Positions 27,696 to 36,127 of a DNA stretch of 64,000 bases are shown piece by piece. The stretch covers positions 930,001 through 994,000 of the forward strand of contig NZ_CP076023.1 of NCBI RefSeq assembly GCF_018623035.1. The letters run 5' to 3'. The position numbers and the translations under genes were made by a program. A model generated the notes under the pieces. It did not search any database. It was not told where the DNA came from and worked only from the letters and a program-made list of their open reading frames with translations. The stretch comes from Cellulomonas dongxiuzhuiae (lineage in GTDB: Bacteria > Actinomycetota > Actinomycetes > Actinomycetales > Cellulomonadaceae). Within the stretch, counting starts at the first letter, position 1; the number at the start of each line of letters is the position of its first letter.

Positions 27696-28891
27696 GCACC
27701 GTCGGGACGGCCGCTCGCCGCCTGTCGATCGCGATGGTCGGGACGCGAGGCGTCCCGGCGCGCTACGGCGGCTTCGAGACGGCCGTCGAGGAGGTCGGCC
27801 GCCGGCTCGCCGACGCGGGTCACCGGGTGCGGGTCTACTGCCGTTCGGGCAACTCCGACCTGTCGTCGTACGCGGGGATGGAGCTCGTCACGCTGCCGGC
27901 GCTGCGCCGGCGGTCCCTCGAGACGCTGAGCCACACGGGCGCGTCCGTGACGCACCTGCTGGGTCGCCGGACGGACGTGGCGTTCGTCTTCAACGCCGCC
28001 AACGCGCCGTACCTCCCGCTGCTGCGCCTCGCGCAGATCCCCGTCGCCACGCACGTCGACGGGCTCGAGTGGCAGCGGGCCAAGTGGGGCGGAGCGGGCC
28101 GCCGGTACTACCGCGCGGCCGAGACGGCGGCCGTGCGCTGGTCCGACGCGCTGATCGCCGACGCCGTCGGGATCGCCGACTACTACCGCGCGGAGTACGA
28201 CGTGCCCACGACGCTGCTGACCTACGGGGCGCCCGTCCTGGCCGAGCCCGGGCACGACGCCCTCGCCGACGTCGGCCTCGAGCGGGGCGGCTACCACCTG
28301 GTGGTCGCCCGCTTCGAGCCGGAGAACCACGTCGACCTGTGGGTCGAGGGCTACGTCCGCAGCCGGGCGCGCCGGCCGCTCGTGGTGGTGGGGTCCGCGC
28401 CGTACGCGGACGCGTACACCGCGCGCGTGCACGCGGCGGCGCAGGGGGACCCGCGCGTGCGGTTCCTCGGCGGGGTGTGGGACCAGCGCCTGCTCGACCA
28501 GCTCTACGCCAACAGCCTCACCTACCTGCACGGGCACTCGGTCGGCGGCACCAACCCCTCGCTGCTGCGCGCGATCGGCGCCGGCGCGGCGACGGTGGCC
28601 TACGACGTCTCGTTCAACCGCGAGGTCGTGGGGGACGAGGGCGTCTACGTGCGCGAACCCGGTGAGGTCGCGCGGGCGCTGGACGACGCGGAGGCCGACG
28701 AGCCGGCGACGCGGGTGCGCGGGGCGCTCCTGCGCGAGCGCGCACGGGCGTACGACTGGGACGAGGTCGCCGCCGGGTACGAACGGCTCGCCGTCGCGCT
28801 CGCCGAGGGGCGAGCCCCCGGCCCGCACCGGGGGGCGTCACGACGAGGCGCCGACGCGGTGCCCGTCCGCGAGGCGGAGGTCGTCCCATGA
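27692..28891 (+). CDS. Glycosyltransferase, DUF1972/GT4 rhamnosyltransferase-like
   Basis: A 399-residue cytoplasmic GT-B enzyme. The N-domain opens with I-A-M-V-G-T-R-G-V-P-A-R-Y-G-G-F-E-T, the hallmark of DUF1972 proteins, often annotated as rhamnosyltransferases. The C-domain has L-V-V-A-R-F-E-P-E-N-H and H-S-V-G-G-T-N-P-S-L-L-R-A-I, the usual donor site E being replaced by L-L-R-A in this family. It overlaps its neighbours by 4 nt on each side. Predicted to add one sugar to the lipid-linked repeat unit. Confidence 0.88.
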   Translation: MSTVGTAARRLSIAMVGTRGVPARYGGFETAVEEVGRRLADAGHRVRVYCRSGNSDLSSYAGMELVTLPALRRRSLETLSHTGASVTHLLGRRTDVAFVFNAANAPYLPLLRLAQIPVATHVDGLEWQRAKWGGAGRRYYRAAETAAVRWSDALIADAVGIADYYRAEYDVPTTLLTYGAPVLAEPGHDALADVGLERGGYHLVVARFEPENHVDLWVEGYVRSRARRPLVVVGSAPYADAYTARVHAAAQGDPRVRFLGGVWDQRLLDQLYANSLTYLHGHSVGGTNPSLLRAIGAGAATVAYDVSFNREVVGDEGVYVREPGEVARALDDAEADEPATRVRGALLRERARAYDWDEVAAGYERLAVALAEGRAPGPHRGASRRGADAVPVREAEVVP

Positions 28892-29661
28892 CGCAGACGT
28901 CCACCCACCCGACCGGCCGCCCGGCGGACGAGACGTTCCGCCAGACGCTGGGCCGTCTCGCGTCCGCGCAGAAGGGTGCCGCGCGCAGCGCGCCGGCGTA
29001 CTCGCGCTTCGTCAACCGGCGGCTCGGTCGCGTGCTCGCGGCGTGGGCGTACCGACGTGGGCTCTCGCCCAACGCGGTGACCGGGATCAGCGCGCTGTGC
29101 ACCTTCTCCGCGATCGCGATGCTGGCGCTGGTGCCGCCGAGCGTGCTGCTCGGGCTCGCCGTCAGCGTGCTGCTCGTCCTCGGGTACGCGTTCGACTCGG
29201 CGGACGGCCAGGTGGCACGCCTGACGGGGACGGGGAGCGTCGCGGGGGAGTGGCTCGACCACATGGTCGACGCGACGAAGGTCGTCGCGCTGCCGTTGGC
29301 GCTGCTGGTCGGCCTGCACCGGTTCGAGGCCGTCGCCGAGCCGTGGCAGCTCGTCCCGCTCGCCAACGCCGTCGTCGGCTCGGTGCTCTTCTTCGGGATG
29401 ATGCTCACCGAGCAGCTGCGCCGCGCACGCGGCGTCGTCTCGCGCGCCACGACCGCGGGGCGCCTGCCGTGGCTCCGGTCGGTCCTGGTCCTGCCGACCG
29501 ACTACGGCGTGCTGTGCCTCGCGTTCCTCCTCTACGGGCTGCCCCACGTCTTCGTCCCGGTCCTCGGCGTCCTCACCCTCGGCTCGGCGGGGTTCCTCGC
29601 ACTCGCGCTGCCGAAGTGGTTCCGAGACGTGCGCGCACTGGCACAGGGGTCCGGCACATGA
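28888..29661 (+). CDS. CDP-alcohol phosphatidyltransferase family protein
   Basis: A 257-residue membrane protein with about six helices. The family motif D-x2-D-G-x2-A-R-x8-G-x3-D-x3-D is complete (D103, D106, G107, A110, R111, G120, D124, D128). These enzymes transfer a phospho-alcohol from CDP-alcohol to a second hydroxyl at the membrane. In this operon, next to a TagD-like CDP-alcohol-forming enzyme, it is a candidate for decorating a polyprenyl-linked glycan with a phosphodiester-linked alcohol rather than making bulk phospholipid. ATGA overlaps link it to both neighbours. Confidence 0.9.
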   Translation: MTQTSTHPTGRPADETFRQTLGRLASAQKGAARSAPAYSRFVNRRLGRVLAAWAYRRGLSPNAVTGISALCTFSAIAMLALVPPSVLLGLAVSVLLVLGYAFDSADGQVARLTGTGSVAGEWLDHMVDATKVVALPLALLVGLHRFEAVAEPWQLVPLANAVVGSVLFFGMMLTEQLRRARGVVSRATTAGRLPWLRSVLVLPTDYGVLCLAFLLYGLPHVFVPVLGVLTLGSAGFLALALPKWFRDVRALAQGSGT

Positions 29662-30635
29662 GCGGGGACACGTTCGTCCCCGTCGTGTTCGAGCTCGAGC
29701 TCCCCTTCCTCGAGCTGCAGGCCCGCTCGTTCGCCCGCAACGTCGCCCCGGAGCAGGTCGAGCGCGTGCTCGTCCTCGACAACACCCGGCACGGCATCCC
29801 TGCCCGCAGGCGGGACGCGGTCGTCGCGGCCTACGGCGTCCACGCGCCGCGGGTCGAGGTCGTCGCCGCACGCGACGTGGCTCCGCCCGTGACGTCGCTC
29901 GGCTGGATGAGCCAGCAGGTGCTCAAGCTCGCCGTGGCGCGTCACGTGCGCACCGAGCGGTACGTCACCCTCGACGCGAAGAACGTCGTCGTCAACCGTC
30001 TGGACCCCGGGTACCTGCGCGCGCCCGACGGGCGCCCCCGCGTCGGTGCGCACCCGTACACCCACCACCCCCTGCGGCCCTCGGTGGAGCGCGCGCTCGC
30101 GTACTTCGACCTCGCGGCGGCGGACCACCTCGAGAGCTTCCCCGGGACGGTGACGCCCTACGTCATGCAGACCGCGGAGGTGCTCGGCCTGGTGGACGAG
30201 GTCGAGCGACGCGAGGGCACGAGCTTCGAAGAGGCCTTCGTCCGGCTCGACGTCACCGAGTTCGGGTTGTACGCGGCGTGGCTCACGCGGCGCCATGGTG
30301 ACCGCTCCGCCGTCTACGCCGAGGACCAGCCGGGGTGCCCGACGGTGTGGCCCGGCCGGCCCTCGCTCGCGGCGGTGCAGGAGGCGGTGCGACAGGCCGG
30401 GACCGGCCTGCCGGTGCTCTCGGTCCACCGCACGGCGCTCGTACGCATGGACGGCGCCGCGACCGACGCCCTGTGCGACTTCTGGTCGGGGACCGGGTTG
30501 TTCGCGGACCTGACGGCGGCACGGGCCTTCGTCGACGACTACCGGCGGTTCTACGCCCGGCACGTGTGGGTCAAGCGCGCACGCGAGGCGCCGACGCGCC
30601 TCGCCCGTCGCGTGCGTGATCGGGTGGGGGCGTGA
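29658..30635 (+). CDS. DUF6492-type protein, putative glycosyltransferase
   Basis: A 325-residue soluble protein starting V-P-V-V-F-E-L-E-L-P-F-L-E-L-Q-A-R-S, with L-V-L-D-N-T, then R-Y-V-T-L-D-A-K-N near residue 100. The last of these resembles the D-x-D-like metal/nucleotide site of GT-A folds. I believe this is the DUF6492 family found in polysaccharide loci; activity is not established. It is coupled to the CDP-alcohol transferase upstream (ATGA) and the GT4 downstream (GTGA). Confidence 0.65.
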   Translation: MSGDTFVPVVFELELPFLELQARSFARNVAPEQVERVLVLDNTRHGIPARRRDAVVAAYGVHAPRVEVVAARDVAPPVTSLGWMSQQVLKLAVARHVRTERYVTLDAKNVVVNRLDPGYLRAPDGRPRVGAHPYTHHPLRPSVERALAYFDLAAADHLESFPGTVTPYVMQTAEVLGLVDEVERREGTSFEEAFVRLDVTEFGLYAAWLTRRHGDRSAVYAEDQPGCPTVWPGRPSLAAVQEAVRQAGTGLPVLSVHRTALVRMDGAATDALCDFWSGTGLFADLTAARAFVDDYRRFYARHVWVKRAREAPTRLARRVRDRVGA

Positions 30636-31723
30636 TGGCGGGCGGTCGGATGCGGGTGCTCCTCGACGGCTACTGGTGGCACGAGGGGCCGCCGTCGAAC
30701 GCCATGGTGCAGCGCGAGCTCGTGCGCGGGTGGGCTCGCACGTACCCCGAGGACGAGCTGGTCATGGCCGTGCCCGCCGCCCACCTCGAGGCGGTCCGCG
30801 ACGACGTGCCCGCCGGGGTCGAGCTCGTCGGGGTGCGCCGACGTCCGCACGGGGTGGCGGTCATGACGGAGTACCCGTCGGTGCTGCGTCGCACGCGCGC
30901 CGACCTCGCCGTGACGCACAACTTCGTCCCGTGGGGCGTGCCGAGCGTCGTCTTCCTGCACGACGTGCTCTTCCAGGACCAGCCCAGGTGGTTCACCCCG
31001 GCAGAACGCCTCTACCTCGCGCCCGTCACCGCCCTGCTGCCACGTGCCGGTGCCGTCGTCACGTCCTCCGCGCACGAGGCGCGCCGCATCGAGCGGCTCA
31101 ACCCGCGCGTCGGGCGGGTGCGGCCCATCGGGATCGCGCCCGACGCGCGCCTCGCGACGCTGCGCCCGGTGCGCCCGTCGGCGCTCGCGGGCGTCGACGA
31201 CTTCGTCCTCACCGTCGGGCGGCTCAACGTGCGCAAGAACCTGGGCACCGTGATCGAGGCCGCCGTGCGGACCGGGGAGATCGACCGGGGACGACCGCTG
31301 GTCGTCGTCGGCGGCCCCGACGGCCGTGGTCCGGGGTTCGGACCGCAGGCGCGGCGGGCGGTCGAGGACGGTGCCGTCCTCCTCACGGGGCACGTCGCCG
31401 ACGCCGAGCTGGCATGGCTGTACCGCAACGCAGCGCTGTTCGTCTTCCTCTCGCTCGACGAGGGCTTCGGCCTGCCGCCCGTCGAGGCCCTCTCCTTCGG
31501 CACGCCCGTGGTGGCCAGCGACATCGGCGTGTTCCGCGAGACGATCGGCGCCCACGCCCGGCTCGTCGACCCGCTCGACGTCGACGCCGCCGCCGTCGCC
31601 ATCCGGCACGAGCTCGCGCGCGGCCGCGGTGCACCGGTGCCCCCACCTGCGTGGGACGACGCCGCCGCGGCGCTGCGCGACACGGCCGCGGGCCTCCACC
31701 ACGGACGCCGCCGTGTCGCCTGA
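30632..31723 (+). CDS. Glycosyltransferase family 4
   Basis: A 363-residue GT-B enzyme. The acceptor half (about 6-170) opens with R-V-L-L-D-G-Y-W-W. The C-half has L-T-V-G-R-L-N-V-R-K-N-L, then L-F-V-F-L-S-L-D-E-G-F-G-L-P-P-V-E-A-L-S-F-G-T-P-V-V-A-S-D, the classic E-x7-E donor-sugar motif. The GTG at 30632 overlaps the previous stop. Its end overlaps the next gene by 11 nt. Predicted to extend the repeat unit. Confidence 0.93.
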   Translation: MMAGGRMRVLLDGYWWHEGPPSNAMVQRELVRGWARTYPEDELVMAVPAAHLEAVRDDVPAGVELVGVRRRPHGVAVMTEYPSVLRRTRADLAVTHNFVPWGVPSVVFLHDVLFQDQPRWFTPAERLYLAPVTALLPRAGAVVTSSAHEARRIERLNPRVGRVRPIGIAPDARLATLRPVRPSALAGVDDFVLTVGRLNVRKNLGTVIEAAVRTGEIDRGRPLVVVGGPDGRGPGFGPQARRAVEDGAVLLTGHVADAELAWLYRNAALFVFLSLDEGFGLPPVEALSFGTPVVASDIGVFRETIGAHARLVDPLDVDAAAVAIRHELARGRGAPVPPPAWDDAAAALRDTAAGLHHGRRRVA

Positions 31724-32678
31724 CGTCGGCCCCGGCCCCCGCACGGCGCTCGTCGTCGTGAACTACGGGTCGTCGGCGCTGCTCGAGCAGAACCTCGCAC
31801 GGACGGCCCGCGCGCCGGGAGCGTCCGTCGTCGTCGTCGACAGCCTCTCGACGGCCGGCGAACGAGCGGCCGTCCGCGCTCTCGCCACCGCCCACGGGTG
31901 GGACCTCGTCGAGCCGGACCGCAACGTCGGCTTCGGCGCGGGCGCCAACCTGGGCGTCGCGCGCGCCGTGCAGGCGGGCGCGACGCACGTCGTCCTGCTC
32001 AACCCGGACCTGGCGCTGGAGCCCGGGGACGTCGCCCGGCTCGTCACCCGGACCGTGGAGGACCCGGACGCGCTCGTGGCCCCGCGCATCCTCGCCCCGT
32101 CGGGCCTGCCGTTCGCCGCGTCGACCACCGACCTGCTCCTCGACGACGGGACGATGCGGTCGAGCACCCGCCGCCCGGACCCGGCCGACGGGCGCCCGTA
32201 CGTGGCGTGGCTCTCCGGTGCGTGCATGGCCTGCGGCGTGGGGCTGTGGCAGCGCATCGGCGGCTTCGCCGAGGAGTACTTCCTCTACTGGGAGGACGTC
32301 GACCTGTCCGTCCGTGCCCAGCAGCTCGGTGCCCGGCTCGTCGTCGCCGCCGACGTGACCGCGGTGCACGACGAGGGCGGCACGCAGCAGCGCACCGGCC
32401 GGGCCAAGTCCGAGACGTACTACTACTTCAACATCCGCAACAGGCTCCTGCACGCAGCGCGCACGCTCGACCCCGTCGAACGGCGCCGCTGGTGGCGCAC
32501 GACGCCGCGGGCCGTGCGCTCGGTCGTCCTGCAGGGCGGGCGCCGACAGCTGCTGACGTCGGTCTCGCCGTGGCGGGCGGCGTTCCGCGGCGTGCGCGAC
32601 GGGCGCCGCGCGCTGCGGGCGGCCGGAGCAGGGCCGGCGCCCCGCCCGACGTCAGAGCGTCGACGTGCCGCGGCGTAG
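31713..32678 (+). CDS. Glycosyltransferase family 2 (WbbL/rhamnosyltransferase-like)
   Basis: A 321-residue GT-A enzyme: T-A-L-V-V-V-N-Y-G at the start, R-N-V-G-F-G-A-G-A-N-L-G, V-L-L-N-P-D-L (metal site), W-L-S-G-A-C-M and Y-F-L-Y-W-E-D-V-D-L-S, which is the WbbL-like pattern. The GTG at 31713 is chosen because the family N-terminus begins a few residues later; it overlaps the preceding gene by 11 nt. It is the last gene of the coupled run 27252-32678 and overlaps the convergent next gene by 27 nt. Confidence 0.92.
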   Translation: MSPDVGPGPRTALVVVNYGSSALLEQNLARTARAPGASVVVVDSLSTAGERAAVRALATAHGWDLVEPDRNVGFGAGANLGVARAVQAGATHVVLLNPDLALEPGDVARLVTRTVEDPDALVAPRILAPSGLPFAASTTDLLLDDGTMRSSTRRPDPADGRPYVAWLSGACMACGVGLWQRIGGFAEEYFLYWEDVDLSVRAQQLGARLVVAADVTAVHDEGGTQQRTGRAKSETYYYFNIRNRLLHAARTLDPVERRRWWRTTPRAVRSVVLQGGRRQLLTSVSPWRAAFRGVRDGRRALRAAGAGPAPRPTSERRRAAA

Positions 32679-33686
32679 CCGCAGCGCCTCCCGGTAGGCC
32701 TCCCGATGCGCCACGCCTGCGTCGTCCCACTCCCGCCGCGACAGGTCGGGCTGCTGCGCCCGCGGTCCGCGGACCGCCTCGAGCGCCCGGCGGACCGTTG
32801 CACCGTCGAGCTCACCGTCGAACGTGAGGACCCACCCGGGGCCGACCTCCTGCGCCAGCGCACGGTTCGCCTCGTTGTCCGGCACGAGCACGGGGCGGTC
32901 GAGCGAGAGCGCGAGGAGCACGGTCCCGGAGTTGTGCATGTGCAGGTACGGCAGGACGACGAGCTCGCCCGAGGTCACCGCGCGCACGAGGTCCGCGTCG
33001 TCGAGGAACCGCAGGTCGAGACGGATCGCGTCGTCGCCGTCCGCCGCCGCGCGCACGTCGCCCTCGATGTCCGGGCCGGACGGGTTGCCCGCGACCAGCA
33101 GGCTGAGCGCCGGGTCCTGCGCGTGCGCCTCGCGGAACGCACGGACCAGCCCGACCACGTTCTTGTACCGCCGCACCAGCCCGGCGTACGTCACCTGCCC
33201 CGGGACGGCGTCCGACCGCTCGGCGTCGGCGAACCAGTCCCGGTAGTGCCCGTGCAGCACCGTGGCGGACGGGCGCCCCGTCGGTGGTGTCGTCTCGTTG
33301 AGCACGACGTGCAGGGTCGTCGCACCCTCGAAGAGCCGCAGCCACGTGTAGTCGAGGCGGCTGAGCCCCGACGGCACCTCGAGGTTGTGGGCCGTGCGGA
33401 CGACCGGCGTGCGGGTGAGCCGGACGCGCGCCCAGAACGCGTACGCGAGAAGCAGGCGCAGCGCCCGTCGTGCCGGCGTGCGCCCGCCGAGCCGCGTCTC
33501 CGGCCAGTGCAGGTGGACGACGTCGTACCGACCGACCAGTGCCCGCGGGTACGAGAACAGCACCGGCTCGACGCCCGGCGTGCGCTCGAGCGACGCGTGC
33601 AGCATCGCGATGTACGGGTTGGTCGTCGCACGGATCCTCGCGAACGGCTGAAGCACGCGGATCGGGCGAGCGGCGGTCGCGGGCAC
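32652..33686 (-). CDS. Glycosyltransferase, GT-B/GT4-like
   Basis: A 344-residue protein with I-R-V-L-Q-P-F-A near the start, V-V-H-L-H-W-P-E, V-V-R-T-A-H-N-L-E, a C-domain V-T-Y-A-G-L-V-R-R-Y-K-N-V and L-P-Y-L-H-M-H-N-S-G-T-V-L-L-A-L-S. In that last stretch Ser-Gly replaces the usual Glu pair, so donor binding differs from classic GT4. GTG start. Its 3' end overlaps the GT2 gene tail to tail by 27 nt. A -10-like TAGCGT on the minus strand (33722-33727) may drive it. Confidence 0.87.
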   Translation of the reverse strand: MPATAARPIRVLQPFARIRATTNPYIAMLHASLERTPGVEPVLFSYPRALVGRYDVVHLHWPETRLGGRTPARRALRLLLAYAFWARVRLTRTPVVRTAHNLEVPSGLSRLDYTWLRLFEGATTLHVVLNETTPPTGRPSATVLHGHYRDWFADAERSDAVPGQVTYAGLVRRYKNVVGLVRAFREAHAQDPALSLLVAGNPSGPDIEGDVRAAADGDDAIRLDLRFLDDADLVRAVTSGELVVLPYLHMHNSGTVLLALSLDRPVLVPDNEANRALAQEVGPGWVLTFDGELDGATVRRALEAVRGPRAQQPDLSRREWDDAGVAHREAYREALRLRRGTSTL

Positions 33687-33806
33687 GGACCCTCCTCGGG
33701 GTGGCGGTCGGCGGTTGCGCCGACGCTACCCTGGCGGTCCGCGCCACGGGGCCCGCCCTGCACATCGGTCCTCGCACCCACATCTCCTGGTCAGGAAGGC
33801 GCCCCC

Positions 33807-34790
33807 GTGCCCGTGCTCACCGTCGCGGTCCTCACGTTCCGTCGTAACGAGCTGCTCGCCACGCTGCTGCCGCAGCTCCTGGAGCAGACGCGTGCCCTGA
33901 CCGCCGCGGGGACCCCGACGGCGGTCCTCGTCGTGGACAACGACCCCGACGGCGGCGCGGCGCCCGTCGTCGTCGACGCACCGGACGTGCGGTACGTGGC
34001 CGAGCCGCAGCCCGGGATCGCCGCGGCGCGCAACAGGGCCCTCGCCGAGGCGGGCAGCTCCGCCGCGCTCGTCTTCGTCGACGACGACGAGATCCCGGGT
34101 GAGGGCTGGCTCGCGCATCTCGTCGCGACGTGGCGGGACACGGGTGCCGCCGGCGTCACGGGTCCGGTCGACTCGGTGTTCGACGGCACGCTCGACCCCT
34201 GGGTGGCCGCGGGCGGCTTCTTCGCCCGCACGCACACCCGTGGCCTGGTGACCGGCGACCGTGTCCCCGCCGCCGCCACGAACAACCTCCTGCTCGACCT
34301 CGCCGCGGTCGCTCGGCACGCCCTCTCCTTCGACGAGTCCATCGGATTCGCGGGTGGCGAGGACACCCGGTTCACGCGGTCGCTGGTGGCGGCGGGCGAG
34401 GAGATCGTGTGGTGCGCGCAGGCGCGGGTCGTCGACCGGGTGCCGCGGGACCGGATGACGCGCGCGGCGGTCGTCCGGCGGAGGTTCGCGCAGGCGAACG
34501 TCAGTGTGGGCGCGTCCGTCGCGCTGGCGCCCGGGCCCGCTGCCGGCCTCATGACGCGCGTGCGGTACGGCGCACCCGCGCTCGGCAGGATCGCGGTGGG
34601 GGCGCTCGCCGCAGCCGCCGGGACGGTGACGCGCCGGCCCGGCGTGCAGGCCCGGGGCGTGGCGACAGGTGCACGCGGCCTCGGTGCCGCGGCGGCCGTC
34701 CTGGGCGTGCGCTACCAGGAGTACCGACGGGCGTCGCCGGAGCGTCGGCCCGTCGCCGTCGAGTCGTCGACCGGGGAGCGGGGCGCGTGA
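33807..34790 (+). CDS. Glycosyltransferase family 2
   Basis: A 327-residue GT-A enzyme: L-T-V-A-V-L-T-F-R-R-N near the start, L-V-V-D-N-D-P-D, Q-P-G-I-A-A-A-R-N and V-F-V-D-D-D-E-I as metal/nucleotide site, then F-A-G-G-E-D-T-R-F-T-R. The C-terminus has hydrophobic segments (about 245-300) that may sit on the membrane. The GTG at 33807 has AGGA 10 nt upstream. It is coupled to the flippase gene by GTGA. Confidence 0.88.
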   Translation: MPVLTVAVLTFRRNELLATLLPQLLEQTRALTAAGTPTAVLVVDNDPDGGAAPVVVDAPDVRYVAEPQPGIAAARNRALAEAGSSAALVFVDDDEIPGEGWLAHLVATWRDTGAAGVTGPVDSVFDGTLDPWVAAGGFFARTHTRGLVTGDRVPAAATNNLLLDLAAVARHALSFDESIGFAGGEDTRFTRSLVAAGEEIVWCAQARVVDRVPRDRMTRAAVVRRRFAQANVSVGASVALAPGPAAGLMTRVRYGAPALGRIAVGALAAAAGTVTRRPGVQARGVATGARGLGAAAAVLGVRYQEYRRASPERRPVAVESSTGERGA

Positions 34791-36127
34791 CGACGCAGGT
34801 CAAGGGCGAGCGGTCGGCCGTCCGGCAGGTCGGTGCGACAGCGGCCGTCAAGGTCGGTGTGATGGGGGCCGCGGGGCTCGCCGGCATCGTGACGAGCCGG
34901 CTCGTCATCGAGCACTACGGCGTCGACGCGTTCGCCCAGTACGGCCTCCTCACGGGGCTCACGGGTCTCATGCCGTTCGCCGACCTCGGGATCGCTGCGG
35001 TCCTGGTCAACGCCGTCGCGTCGGCGGCGCAGCCGCGGACGGACCGCGAGGTGCGGCGCACGATCACCAGCGCCTTCCGCATCCTGCTCGTCTCCGCAAC
35101 CGTCATCGCCGCCGTCGCGGTCACGATCGGTGCCCTCGGCTGGTGGCCGGCGCTGCTCGGCGACGGGCTCATGGGGGACGCCGGTGCACGCGCGGCGACC
35201 GTGTGTCTCGTGGTCTTCGCACTGGCGCTCCCGCTCGGTGTCGGTCAGCGGGTGCTCGTCGCCCTGGGGCGGACGGCCCAGCAGACGGCGCTCGGCGGCA
35301 TCGCCTCCCCGCTCGTCCTCTGCGGCGTCGCTGCGTCCGTCGCGCTGGCGTGGGCGTTCGGCCCGTACGTCGCCGTCTTCTCCTACGTCGCGAACGCGAC
35401 GGTGGCGCTCCTGAGCCTGGTCCTCGCAGCGCGCCTGCTCTCGCCGCAGGTGGTGGCGGCGGCCCGCGACGTGCCGCGGCTGCGCAGCGTGCGCGGGGCC
35501 AAGGTCGTCGACGTGGCCTGGCCGATGCTCGTCCAGATGATCGCGCTGCCGATCGCCATGCAGACGGACCGTCTCCTGCTCAGTCATCTCGCGGGCACGT
35601 CGGAGCTCGCGCAGTACAACCTCGGTGCTCAGACGTTCGGACTCATCAACCAGGTCGTCGCGGCGGCCGGCGTCGCCCTGTGGCCGCTCTACGCGCGGGC
35701 ACGCGCAGCGGGGAGGATCGAGAGCCCGGCTCGCGCCACCGCCGTCTTCACGGGTCTGGCCGCGACGCTCGGTCTGCTCCTGTGGCTGGCTCTGCCGCTC
35801 GTCACGCAGATCATCACGAAGGGGAAGATCGAGCTGACGGCGACGTTCGCGGCGTCGTTCGTCCTCTTCGTCGTCGTGCAGGCGGCGAAGTACCCGCTCG
35901 GGATGTACATGACCGACGCCGCGGGGCTCCGGTTCCAGGTGGTGCCGGTCGTCGCCATGGTCCCGATCAACCTCGGGCTGTCGTGGCTGCTCATCGCGCC
36001 GCTCGGCGCGGCCGGACCGGTCCTCGGGTCAGCCGTGTCCGTGCTCGTGTGCCAGGTCCTGCCCAACGCCTGGTACGTGCGCCGGGACCTCGGGCGTCGG
36101 CGCCGGGCCCTCGCGGCCACCGACTGA
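34787..36127 (+). CDS. Wzx-type oligosaccharide flippase (MOP superfamily)
   Basis: A 446-residue membrane protein with about twelve helices. It would move the undecaprenyl-linked repeat unit across the membrane. Typical features are the N-terminal V-K-V-G-V-M-G-A-A-G-L-A-G-I-V-T-S-R, Q-T-D-R-L-L-L-S-H-L in the second half, and Y-N-L-G-A-Q-T-F-G. The GTG start is coupled to the preceding GT2. The last 99 nt overlap the convergent GT4 gene on the other strand. Confidence 0.88.
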   Translation: MTTQVKGERSAVRQVGATAAVKVGVMGAAGLAGIVTSRLVIEHYGVDAFAQYGLLTGLTGLMPFADLGIAAVLVNAVASAAQPRTDREVRRTITSAFRILLVSATVIAAVAVTIGALGWWPALLGDGLMGDAGARAATVCLVVFALALPLGVGQRVLVALGRTAQQTALGGIASPLVLCGVAASVALAWAFGPYVAVFSYVANATVALLSLVLAARLLSPQVVAAARDVPRLRSVRGAKVVDVAWPMLVQMIALPIAMQTDRLLLSHLAGTSELAQYNLGAQTFGLINQVVAAAGVALWPLYARARAAGRIESPARATAVFTGLAATLGLLLWLALPLVTQIITKGKIELTATFAASFVLFVVVQAAKYPLGMYMTDAAGLRFQVVPVVAMVPINLGLSWLLIAPLGAAGPVLGSAVSVLVCQVLPNAWYVRRDLGRRRRALAATD

